The notes under the pieces are model-generated. The model ran no database searches. It was not told where the DNA came from and worked only from the letters and a program-made list of their open reading frames with translations. From assembly GCA_024640565.1 (NCBI GenBank), contig JAHEET010000004.1, positions 1 to 64,000 on the forward strand: DNA of 64,000 nucleotides. The letters run 5' to 3'. This document shows positions 1 to 6,177 of the stretch, one piece after another. A program made the translations under genes and the position numbers. Every line of letters begins with the position of its first letter. Within the stretch, counting starts at the first letter, position 1. Origin of the DNA: Flavobacteriaceae bacterium (lineage in GTDB: Bacteria; Bacteroidota; Bacteroidia; Flavobacteriales; Flavobacteriaceae).

Positions 1-31
1 ATTAAAAATCTTTTTTTCATAATATTCAAAT

Positions 32-365
32 TTAATGAATAATTTCAATTAATTGAATGGTTAACTCAAAATCATGTGGAGTAAAACTAATGTTCGATAT
101 TTCGATAGAGTTATCTACTAATGAGTAATCAGAAATGGTTACTCTTTTTTTTGCTTTAAACTCAATGAGAATATGTGTTTTAAGAGAATCATTGATTGGT
201 TTTCAAGTATAATACTTTATCCTTGTTACTTAAAGAAGTTATGTCAATGGCTTTAATTAACTCCTCTGCAACCTCTGTTATTTGATTTCTGACCTCTGCA
301 GATAAACTCTTACCTCTTCGAGATATACTACCTGCTTGTTTTGCTGTTTCTGATGTAAATGGCAT
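32..365 (-). pseudogene. short mobile-element-type protein, apparently frameshifted
   Basis: A minus-strand reading frame opens with ATG at 365 (MPFTSETAKQAGS...) and runs 58 residues to a stop at 189-191. A second frame, shifted by one base, then stays open to a stop at 32-34 and encodes about 50 further residues (KTHILIEFKAKKR at its start). The N-terminus recalls short proteins encoded next to integrases and phage packaging genes in Bacteroidota, but I cannot name the family. The gene lies just downstream, in its own orientation, of the recombinase remnant that ends at 424, so it may be a leftover of the same mobile element. The two frames could be one frameshifted gene or two unrelated fragments. 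Confidence 0.4.
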
Positions 366-423
366 ATGTTATTCTATGTTATAATAGTATATAGTTAAAA
401 GAAAATAATTTTATAGATAACCA

Positions 424-623
424 CTAAACCATAGGCATATCCTCTTCTTTGAGTTCAGCTATTTCTAAACCTCTTAAATAGGTTAAACTTACATTTATAG
501 ATGAATGCCCATAGCTTTTTGTAGCTTGGTTATAGAGCCAGTACGTTTAAATATTTTTATAGCCCCAGAGTGTCTAAAAGAGTATGATTTTATTATAATG
601 GGCAGGTTTTGGGCTATAAAAAA
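424..623 (-). pseudogene. tyrosine recombinase C-terminal remnant; repeat copy R1
   Basis: Read on the minus strand, this encodes the end of a tyrosine recombinase: SFRHSGAIKIFKRTG, then KLQKAMG, then HSSINVSLTYLRGLE, ending ELKEEDMPMV and TAG at 424-426. The RHS, GHSS and TYLRG elements correspond to the conserved Arg, the second His and the catalytic Tyr of this family. The reading frame is broken: one base is missing in the codons for MGH (GGGCATTC here against GGGACATTC or GGGGCATTC in copies R4 and R6). No N-terminal two thirds is present. It is the longest of seven related copies and probably the closest to a real integrase gene. Confidence 0.8.
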
Positions 624-664
624 AATCTATTTCATTATTTTTACTAAAACAAATTTTAAAAACA

Positions 665-1078
665 ATGAAAAAAATTATTTACTTTTTAACTATTTCCTTA
701 CTGATTGTCAGTTGTGGTGATAGTAAACCGAAAGGAGTCTCAATACCAAGTGAACTCTCTAAAAACGAGCAGGTAGTTGTTTATTTTGAAACATTTAATG
801 AGGTTATTGATGAGTATGTTGGAATGATTGAAGATTTAGCAGAGGCTTCCAAAAAAAATGAAGGTCCAGCTGATTTTGCAAGCGCTATGAATGCATTATC
901 AACGGTTACTAATTCAACAATGAAAATGGCTCCTTTATTAGAAAAAATCGGGAAACTTGAAGCTGAAGGTCAGATTATGAAAGAAACTCTTTCAGAACAA
1001 GAAATTCTAGCTTTTGCAGACACTTATGCGAAGATGTTGATAAGAATCCAAGAAGCTAGTTTAAAAATGAATAATTAA
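665..1078 (+). CDS. small lipoprotein, function unknown (cassette 1)
   Basis: This 137-residue protein starts MKKIIYFLTISLLIVSCGDS, a clear lipoprotein signal peptide with the lipobox ending at Cys17, so it is probably anchored in the inner or outer membrane facing the periplasm. The mature part is polar, acidic and predicted mostly helical (long runs of E, A, K and M), without a motif I recognise. It is the first gene after recombinase-tail copy R1 and is followed after 17 bp by a membrane-protein gene, so the two probably form one transcription unit ending at the hairpin at 1693. Function unknown. Confidence 0.75.
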   Translation: MKKIIYFLTISLLIVSCGDSKPKGVSIPSELSKNEQVVVYFETFNEVIDEYVGMIEDLAEASKKNEGPADFASAMNALSTVTNSTMKMAPLLEKIGKLEAEGQIMKETLSEQEILAFADTYAKMLIRIQEASLKMNN

Positions 1079-1095
1079 CCTTAAATTTATAAATT

Positions 1096-1668
1096 ATGTT
1101 TTATTTGTACGCACTATTATTAATTGTTTCAGGTCTTGCTATAGCTTGGTTTGGTCAAAAAAAATATGGCCTTAGTTTTGCTTTAACTTATCTTGTAACC
1201 TCTTTTGTGAGTTATTTTATGTTATATTCTGAAGCGGGTGAATACCCTTTCTTTTCCATATTTTTGGGAATTACATTAGCAATTACATTAGGAATCTGGT
1301 TTTTTTCTAAAGCGTTTACCTATTTAATAGCTTGGGAACTTATTTGTCTGATTATATTATTACCCCTAATCAAAATATCTGATGGTGGACCAAATCCTTT
1401 ACTTGGCTTCATAGCAATTATATTACCTATTGCAATAGTTTATTATTTTAGAAAAGTAATTACTAAAATCACTCTAGGTTTTTTTAGTGGGTTTAATGTA
1501 GCCTTTGGATTATTATCTATAATTTTATTAGAAAAGTTTAAATCTGGAGCAATATTTACTGAACAACCTACTTATGTATTGATAATACTTTTTTTATGTT
1601 TAGCTGGTGGCGTATACTTTCAATTCTCACCATATGCAAATAATAAGCCTGTCAAAAAAGATTCTTAA
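1096..1668 (+). CDS. polytopic membrane protein, unknown (cassette 1)
   Basis: This 190-residue protein is almost entirely hydrophobic. About six membrane segments can be seen, roughly at residues 2-17, 26-45, 52-70, 76-93, 100-117 and 124-146, with another near 160-178, and a short basic tail NKPVKKDS. No catalytic motif or known family is evident. It follows the cassette-1 lipoprotein by 17 bp and is followed by a strong hairpin terminator, so it closes a two-gene unit. A role together with the lipoprotein, for example in the envelope or in immunity, is only a guess. Confidence 0.7.
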   Translation: MFYLYALLLIVSGLAIAWFGQKKYGLSFALTYLVTSFVSYFMLYSEAGEYPFFSIFLGITLAITLGIWFFSKAFTYLIAWELICLIILLPLIKISDGGPNPLLGFIAIILPIAIVYYFRKVITKITLGFFSGFNVAFGLLSIILLEKFKSGAIFTEQPTYVLIILFLCLAGGVYFQFSPYANNKPVKKDS

Positions 1669-1692
1669 AAGATTTAAGTTAGTTTGATTACT

Positions 1693-1724
1693 AAACACCC
1701 CTTAGAGTTATAGGGGTGTTTTTA
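1693..1724 (+). terminator. intrinsic terminator after cassette 1
   Basis: AAACACCCCT (1693-1702) pairs with AGGGGTGTTT (1712-1721) across a 9-base loop, and T residues follow. It lies 25 bp after the stop codon of the cassette-1 membrane protein and before repeat copy R2, so it isolates the two-gene cassette transcriptionally. Confidence 0.8.
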
Positions 1725-1786
1725 CATATAATAATTCAATCATCTAATGGCTTATCCAAAAAACTTAAACTAATTATTTCAGACAA

Positions 1787-1886
1787 TTAAACCATAGGCA
1801 TATCTTCTTCTTTTAATTCAGCTATTTCAAGCCCTCTTAAGTAGGCCTAAATTAAATTTAGTACATTTAAGGAAATTAACTTAATT
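1787..1886 (-). repeat. recombinase-tail repeat R2 (type B, 100 bp)
   Basis: On the minus strand this reads AYLRGLEIAELKEEDMPMV and stops with TAA at 1787-1789, the same C-terminus as R1. Upstream of YLRG the frame has a stop, so it is not a gene. The unit runs from the recombinase stop codon to the base before the ATG at 1887 on the plus strand. Copies R3 and R5 have the same architecture and length (99 bp). The plus-strand end resembles a leader with a promoter-like AT stretch. Confidence 0.8.
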
Positions 1887-2636
1887 ATGAAAAAACTACT
1901 CATACTCTCCGCTTTATTCATCTTTGCTTGTAGTAGTGATGATTCAATTGATTTATCTGAAGACGAATTCTCTAAGTTTGAAGGTCTTTGGTCAGGATCA
2001 ATTGGTGATGTAAGTAAAGGGACTTGGACCTTCAGTATTGACCAATTAGGAGTAGTTTCAGGTAGTATTACCTCATTTGAATATAATGAAATGTATTCAA
2101 TAAATGGGAATATCAACGAAAGCGGTTTTATTGAATCTAATGTTACATCAATTCAATCTTCAACAAACTCTTCTGTAGGTTTATTTAGCGGAAACGTAGA
2201 TCAAGGGCAATTTTTTGGCTCATTTAGTAACGAAAACTATTCTAATTCAAATAATATAACCGGAGATATAAGTACAGGTGACGAATCCACCATAGTTAAT
2301 ACTTGGTATTTTTACTCAGCTGAGTATCCAAATGGAGATATATATTATTCAGATAATCAAATTTATTGCCCAAATCTTTTTATGAAATTTAATGAAAATG
2401 GTACTTTTACAGACTATTTTGTTGCTGATTATTCTGCTAATCCTAATCCAATCTGTGACGAAGAAGATGCTTTTTTTGGAACCTTTTCTGTTCAAGATGG
2501 TTATTACCAATTTACTTATGAAGCAGGTGGTAACCAAGATCTATCAGGATCTGACATATATATAACTTATCCTGACTCTGAAACGATGATGTATGAGTTT
2601 GATTCAGTTTTGTGGACATATAAGTTAAACCCTTAA
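1887..2636 (+). CDS. lipoprotein of unknown function (cassette 2)
   Basis: This 249-residue protein begins MKKLLILSALFIFACSSDDS, a lipoprotein signal with Cys15 as the lipidated residue and the SSDD start typical of Bacteroidota surface lipoproteins. The mature part is rich in G, S, N, Y and F with alternating hydrophobic residues, suggesting a beta-rich fold. Residues 30-130 (GLWSGSIGDVSKGTWTFSI and onward) look like a lipocalin-like or small barrel domain; residues 140-249 form a second aromatic-rich part (NTWYFYSAEYPNGDIYYS). It starts exactly at the end of repeat R2 and is followed 40 bp later by R3. No family was recognised with confidence. Confidence 0.75.
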   Translation: MKKLLILSALFIFACSSDDSIDLSEDEFSKFEGLWSGSIGDVSKGTWTFSIDQLGVVSGSITSFEYNEMYSINGNINESGFIESNVTSIQSSTNSSVGLFSGNVDQGQFFGSFSNENYSNSNNITGDISTGDESTIVNTWYFYSAEYPNGDIYYSDNQIYCPNLFMKFNENGTFTDYFVADYSANPNPICDEEDAFFGTFSVQDGYYQFTYEAGGNQDLSGSDIYITYPDSETMMYEFDSVLWTYKLNP

Positions 2637-2676
2637 TTAACTTAAAGAGCGCAAAATTAGTACCAAATTTAAATTA

Positions 2677-2775
2677 CCAAAACATAGGCATATCCTCCTC
2701 TTTTAATTGAGCTATTTCAAGCCCCCTTAAGTAGATTAAATCTATGTTTCTTTTATTTGAGTAAACTAACTTATT
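2677..2775 (-). repeat. recombinase-tail repeat R3 (type B, 99 bp)
   Basis: On the minus strand this encodes DLIYLRGLEIAQLKEEDMPM followed by a changed end (FW and TAA instead of V and a stop), so the recombinase stop is altered. The plus-strand end carries TTTATTTGAGTAAACTAACT, shared almost exactly with R5, directly before the start codon at 2776. The shared element is a candidate promoter and leader for the next gene. Confidence 0.8.
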
Positions 2776-3096
2776 ATGAAAAAAGTATTTGCCATATTGT
2801 GTTTTTTAGGAATAGCTTATCCTTACTATTATATATTTAAATTTATAGAAGCAAACAATTGGGAATGGTCTACTTCATTATTTTTTGAACAAATTCATCA
2901 GAATTATGCAATGAGTATTTTAATAGTTGATTTAACTATTGCAGCCACATCTTTTCTTATTTTTCTTATTTATAAATTAAGAGTAAAAGCAATTAGCAAA
3001 AATCAGTTTATAAAGTATTTGATTTCTTTATTTATGGTTGGGTTTTCATTAGCACTACCTTTATATCTATATGATAATTATGAAAAGAACAACTAA
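2776..3096 (+). CDS. DUF2834-like membrane protein (cassette 3)
   Basis: This 106-residue protein has three hydrophobic segments (about residues 3-20, 45-66 and 80-98), an early PYYYIFKF and a late FSLALPLYLYD, which together resemble the small membrane family DUF2834. Its function is unknown. The start codon lies directly after repeat R3, and the stop codon TAA at 3094-3096 falls inside repeat R4, whose recombinase stop codon (TAG on the minus strand, 3093-3095) overlaps it. The gene is therefore fused at both ends to repeat copies, the clearest picture of a cassette in this region. Confidence 0.75.
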   Translation: MKKVFAILCFLGIAYPYYYIFKFIEANNWEWSTSLFFEQIHQNYAMSILIVDLTIAATSFLIFLIYKLRVKAISKNQFIKYLISLFMVGFSLALPLYLYDNYEKNN

Positions 3097-3206
3097 ACCA
3101 TAGGCATATCCTCCTCCTTTAATTCAGCTATTTCTAAACCTCTTAAATAGGTTAAACTAACATTTATTGATGAATGTCCCATAGCTTTTTATAGCTTGGT
3201 AATAGG
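3093..3206 (-). repeat. recombinase-tail repeat R4 (type A)
   Basis: On the minus strand this reads ITKL, a stop, then KAMGHSSINVSLTYLRGLE and EIAELKEEDMPMV with TAG at 3093-3095. The in-frame stop replaces the Gln of R1 (KLQKAMG), so the copy cannot be translated through. Homology with R1 extends about 15 bp beyond the part shared with type B copies. It is followed by the only cassette gene in reverse orientation. Confidence 0.8.
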
Positions 3207-3268
3207 GCTTTATTTAAACTCTACTCAACCTTTCATTTAAGGAATTTTTTTCTATTTCAATACTAAAA

Positions 3269-3601
3269 TTAATATAGTAGGTGCTTTTTAGATGATTCCT
3301 TCCATCCAGCTTTAAATTGAGAACTCACAAAATAGATTTTTAAATCTGCCTTAAATTGAGAATTGACAAAAAATATTTTCTTTTTTGCCTTAAATTGAGA
3401 ATTCACAAAAAACCATTTTCCATCATTATCACCAGCTTTAAATTGCGAGTTTACTTTAAAAACTAAAAGGTCTGCCTTAAATGGAGAATCTACTACATAG
3501 ACCTTAATATCTGCCTTAAATGGAGAATCTACAACATAAATTTTTTGTGAATTAATTGTATATGATGTGAACAATATTATGGCTAAAATTAATTTTTTCA
3601 T
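3269..3601 (-). CDS. secreted short-repeat beta protein, DUF6150-like (cassette 4)
   Basis: This 110-residue protein has a signal peptide (MKKLILAIILFTSYTINSQ) and then six tandem copies of a 12-14 residue unit of the form KIYFVNSQFKAD (VVDSPFKAD twice, VNSQFKA three times, VSSQFKAG once), ending AGWKESSKKHLLY. The same pattern of [Y/F]-hydrophobic-V-x-S-x-[F/Y]-x-A-[D/G] is found in small proteins annotated DUF6150; the assignment is from memory and not searched. The repeats alternate as short beta strands, so a small beta-solenoid or sheet is likely. It is the only gene of the array on the minus strand, between R4 and R5. Function unknown. Confidence 0.75.
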   Translation of the reverse strand: MKKLILAIILFTSYTINSQKIYVVDSPFKADIKVYVVDSPFKADLLVFKVNSQFKAGDNDGKWFFVNSQFKAKKKIFFVNSQFKADLKIYFVSSQFKAGWKESSKKHLLY

Positions 3602-3707
3602 AGTTGTTTTTTTTCAAATATACTTATTTTAAAACTTATGAAATAGGTAAAGTAACGTTAACTGTTCTTTGAAATCTATGATAGGAGTATTGTATAATAG
3701 ACAACTA

Positions 3708-3806
3708 CTAAACCATAGGCATATCTTCCTCTTTCAGCTCAGCTATTTCTAGACCTCGTAAATAGGTTAATCTTACATTTCTTATATTTGAGTAAACTAA
3801 GTTACT
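3708..3806 (-). repeat. recombinase-tail repeat R5 (type B, 99 bp)
   Basis: On the minus strand this stays open through LVYSNIRNVRLTYLRGLE and EIAELKEEDMPMV to TAG at 3708-3710. Compared with the GHSSINVSLTYLRG of type A, it has one extra codon and a changed start (LVYSNIRNV), so types A and B are homologous but diverged. The plus-strand end contains TATATTTG, a good match to the Bacteroidota -7 box TAnnTTTG, then GAGTAAACTAAG, about 25 bp before the ATG at 3807. Confidence 0.8.
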
Positions 3807-4439
3807 ATGAAAAAATACATAATAAAATATACTTTTGAATTTTTGGTTATAGTAATGGGTATTTCCGTTTCATTTTGGTTGAACAATTGGAATGAAAATA
3901 TTAAGAAAATTAATTTAGAAAAAAAATTTATAGCAAGTGTAAAAGAAGATCTTAAGCAAGACAAAGAATTTATAAATAAGGTTATTAATGATATAGAACC
4001 AAAAAGTCAAGTATACCAAGTCTTGATTAATGAGATGGATAACTTATATTATAATAATAGGAAATCTCTTGACTCTATAATTAGGATATATTCAAAAAGT
4101 CAAAGAACATTTTATCCAATATTTGGTTCTTATGAATCTGCTGTTGCAGGAAACCAAATAACGGTATTTAATAATAAAGAATTAATTCAAAAGATTATAA
4201 AGCTTTATAATTCAAGATATAGTCGATTAGAGGATAATGGGAGAATTGCAGATCAAAGATGGGATTTTTTCACAAAAAAATATAGTGGTCTATTAAGAAT
4301 GTCAAGGTTTACAGATATGAAAACTAAACAGCGATTTGAATTTATAAATGATATGCACTACCATTTTGCTCAATTGAGGTGGTATAAAATGCAATTAAAA
4401 ACAACATTGAATGAAATAGATGAAATATTAAATCAATAA
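3807..4439 (+). CDS. DUF6090-like membrane-anchored protein (cassette 5)
   Basis: This 210-residue protein has one N-terminal membrane segment ending in the typical sequence VIVMGISVSFWLNNWNE (about residues 12-29), followed by a helical, charged domain rich in K, E and N. This N-terminal pattern (a hydrophobic helix ending NNWNE) is characteristic of the Flavobacteria-rich family DUF6090, whose role is unknown. The protein probably faces the periplasm with its C-terminal domain. It starts directly after repeat R5 and ends 14 bp before R6. Confidence 0.75.
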   Translation: MKKYIIKYTFEFLVIVMGISVSFWLNNWNENIKKINLEKKFIASVKEDLKQDKEFINKVINDIEPKSQVYQVLINEMDNLYYNNRKSLDSIIRIYSKSQRTFYPIFGSYESAVAGNQITVFNNKELIQKIIKLYNSRYSRLEDNGRIADQRWDFFTKKYSGLLRMSRFTDMKTKQRFEFINDMHYHFAQLRWYKMQLKTTLNEIDEILNQ

Positions 4440-4453
4440 TATTTTATTTGAAA

Positions 4454-4567
4454 TCAAACCATAGGCATATCCTCCTCTATCAGTTCTGCTATTTCTAAAC
4501 CTCTTAAGTAGGTTAAACTTACATTTATAGATGAATGCCCCATAGCTTTCTTTAGCTGGTATGTATT
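4454..4567 (-). repeat. recombinase-tail repeat R6 (type A)
   Basis: On the minus strand this is open through NTYQLKKAMGHSSINVSLTY, then LRGLEIAELIEEDMPMV, with TGA at 4454-4456. NTYQLKKAMGHSS is closer to the usual recombinase sequence than the R1 version (TKLQKAMG). R6 therefore derives from a slightly different recombinase gene and is not a recent duplicate of R1. The following gene starts 192 bp after the repeat start. Confidence 0.8.
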
Positions 4568-4645
4568 TCTAGCGTTAATTATTTTAGTTATTTTATTAAA
4601 TAATTAAATACTTTATTTGGTTTCAGCTAGGCAAAACTTGTAAAA

Positions 4646-4945
4646 ATGAATAAAACAATAGCAATAAAAACAATCTTAAGTATCTTTCTTTTAGTATGCT
4701 TATTAGATATGCCATATGGTTACTATCAGCTTGTTAGATTTATAGGTATGATAGGTTTTGGCTTATTAGCCTTTGAGAATTACCAGAAGAATCAGATATG
4801 GTTTGTAATATGGATAAGCTCTGCTCTTTTAATTAATCCTTTTTTTAAAATAGCCTTGGGAAGAGATATGTGGAATATTGTTGATGTGATTTGGGCAGTT
4901 TTACTTGTTGTTAGTATATTTTTAAATAAGAGGTTTGTGGATTAA
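4646..4945 (+). CDS. DUF6804-like small membrane protein (cassette 6)
   Basis: This 99-residue protein has four hydrophobic segments (about residues 6-22, 30-45, 52-68 and 76-94). The motif LDMPYGYYQLVRF and the ending WNIVDVIWAVLLV resemble a small Bacteroidota family that I recall as DUF6804. Function is unknown. An AT-rich leader of about 80 bp separates it from repeat R6. It is followed 17 bp later by a frameshifted membrane-protein gene, so the two may have formed one unit. Confidence 0.7.
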   Translation: MNKTIAIKTILSIFLLVCLLDMPYGYYQLVRFIGMIGFGLLAFENYQKNQIWFVIWISSALLINPFFKIALGRDMWNIVDVIWAVLLVVSIFLNKRFVD

Positions 4946-4962
4946 TTTTAAAACATAAGTAT

Positions 4963-5386
4963 ATGGAAAAGTTTTTTGAGTCAATGATTGGTAAATTTTT
5001 AAGATGGTTATCTGTAATACCAGGAGCATTTCTAGCCTTAATTTTAGTCCCTCTTTTTAATAAATTTAATTCTTCTTACTGCAGGACCATATGGTACTGA
5101 TGAAACTTTTTTATCGTCTATTTTTAGACCTTTATTTGTCAGTGGAATAGGTTCTTTGGCTTTTGTTTATATTGGTTCATATATTGCGCCTTTATATAAG
5201 AGAGTTGTGAGTATTATACTTTGTATTATTTTAATATCTTTATATTTACTGATAGTTCTAGATATTATTAAATATGTCTTATTATGGTCAGATGGTACTT
5301 ATGAAGGTTGGTTATTTATTGCAAATATTTTAGCGTTGATAGGAGGTTCTATATATGGTGTAGTTGTGGTATGGGAAGAAAATTAA
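4963..5386 (+). pseudogene. frameshifted membrane protein gene (cassette 6)
   Basis: An ATG at 4963 opens MEKFFESMIGKFLRWLSVIP and runs through a hydrophobic stretch to NKFNSSY before hitting a stop at about 5098. A second frame, open from LTAGPYGTDETFLSSIF through FVYIGSYIAPLYKR to the stop at 5386, continues with three more membrane segments (VSIILCIILISLYLL and others). Neither part alone looks complete; a single-base change around 5060-5085 would join them into one protein of about 140 residues. The alternative, a separate short gene starting with TTG at 5156, is less likely because coding signal extends upstream of it. A sequencing error would also explain it. Confidence 0.65.
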
Positions 5387-5418
5387 TTTTATTGGCATTA
5401 GTTTAAAATATTTTTATC

Positions 5419-5482
5419 CTAAACCATAGGCTTGTACTTTCAATTGAGTTAAACTATTTTTTATATAAATCAAAAAAAAATT
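5419..5482 (-). repeat. degenerate recombinase-tail repeat R7
   Basis: Only the outer end, TAAACCATAGGC at 5419-5431, matches the other copies well; the middle is shortened, and a stretch GAGTTAAACTATTTT followed by A-rich sequence leads to an ATG at 5483. It marks the right edge of the recognisable array. Confidence 0.55.
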
Positions 5483-5526
5483 ATGCATAGTATTCTTTCA
5501 ACAAAGTTATTTATTATTTCAGCTGC

Positions 5527-5744
5527 CTATGTAGCATGTGGTTTATCAGTTAATTCTTTATTTTTTATATTGATGGCTTGAATGGGAATTAAACGCAGAA
5601 TTTTTATACAGGCAATAGATACCCAATTGGCCATTGTGTGATACCAAGGAGGAACATATCCAATTTTTGCTACTAAGACAATCAAACGGTATTCTTCATT
5701 AAGTACAGTCGTTTTCTTATTTTTGAAGATGTCAAAAAGAATTT
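5527..5744 (-). pseudogene. unidentified coding fragment on the minus strand
   Basis: A minus-strand frame without a start codon runs from a stop at about 5745 to a stop at 5527-5529, encoding about 70 residues that include NEEYRLIVLVAKIGYVPPW and HTMANWVSIACIKILRL. The composition looks like real protein (W, P and Y spaced among hydrophobics), so I take it as an internal fragment of a lost gene, not noise. On the plus strand, the same stretch only offers a 32-residue hydrophobic frame from 5483 to 5581. I do not recognise the family. Confidence 0.3.
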
Positions 5745-6010
5745 TTTATCCTCTTTTTTTGTTATTAATTCCTTTAGTTGGAATGGCTATTACTGATGAA
5801 ATTAACTGGAGTCTATTTGATTTTATTGGTATGGGTTCTCTGCTCATTCTCCTTAGTATTGGAATTAATTTTGTTCGTAAACGTGCAAAGAATTTAATAA
5901 ACTGTGTCCTATATATTGGAATATTGGTTTTACTATTTATTTTACTATGGGCAGCGTTGGCAGTTGGAATTTTTTATCCTCCTTTTGCAAGTTGGTCCTT
6001 TCGGAAATAG
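5729..6010 (+). CDS. small membrane protein, unknown
   Basis: This 93-residue protein (start ATG at 5729, MSKRIFYPLF) has three hydrophobic segments, about residues 5-20, 27-44 and 54-80, and ends PPFASWSFRK. No family was recognised. It lies after degenerate repeat R7, and its 3' end overlaps, in another frame, the fragment of a secretion sorting domain that ends at 6111, which suggests a recombination join at its 3' end. Its true C-terminus may therefore be altered. Confidence 0.5.
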   Translation: MSKRIFYPLFLLLIPLVGMAITDEINWSLFDFIGMGSLLILLSIGINFVRKRAKNLINCVLYIGILVLLFILLWAALAVGIFYPPFASWSFRK

Positions 6011-6111
6011 CTTTGCATGAAATAAATGTAAGCAATCTCCAAAGTGGTGTGTACATTATAAAGATGAAAAAAGCACAAAAACAGCTAGTTCGAAAGTTTA
6101 TAAAGAATTAA
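6001..6111 (+). pseudogene. orphan T9SS type A sorting-domain end
   Basis: In the frame starting at 6001, the plus strand encodes LHEINVSNLQSGVYIIKM followed by KKAQKQLVRKFIKN and TAA at 6109-6111. The pattern I-x-V-x-x-L-x-x-G-V-Y-I-I-K and the ending R-K-F-I-K are the hallmark of the C-terminal sorting domain that directs proteins to the type IX secretion system. Nothing upstream in this frame belongs to a secreted protein, so only the last 30-35 residues of a lost gene remain. Confidence 0.7.
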
Positions 6112-6133
6112 AAAAGCCTTAAAATAATTTAAT

Positions 6134-6177
6134 ATGCCCCTGCAAAAAATGGAATCATTCTTTGTATAAAGGGGCAT
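6134..6177 (+). terminator. hairpin terminator
   Basis: ATGCCCCT (6134-6141) pairs with AGGGGCAT (6170-6177). The intervening 28 bases contain a smaller GAAT/ATTC hairpin, and a T-rich stretch follows. It lies 22 bp after the stop of the sorting-domain fragment, so it is probably the original terminator of that lost gene. Confidence 0.6.

Noticed and set aside
505..720. Plus-strand frame of 71 codons
   Set aside because: It is antisense to the recombinase remnant R1 and overlaps the start of the real lipoprotein gene at 665.
3269..3601. Tandem DNA repeat as a satellite or CRISPR-like element
   Set aside because: The repeat unit is a multiple of codons and encodes a signal-peptide-bearing protein with six regular units, so it is a gene.
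5156..5386. Independent gene starting with TTG at 5156
   Set aside because: Protein-like sequence continues upstream in the same frame to about 5070, so it is the second part of the frameshifted gene starting at 4963.
424..5482. Possible CRISPR array
   Set aside because: Repeats are about 100 bp, diverged and irregularly spaced (410-1360 bp), and the intervals contain genes with start and stop codons; the repeats themselves encode a recombinase tail.
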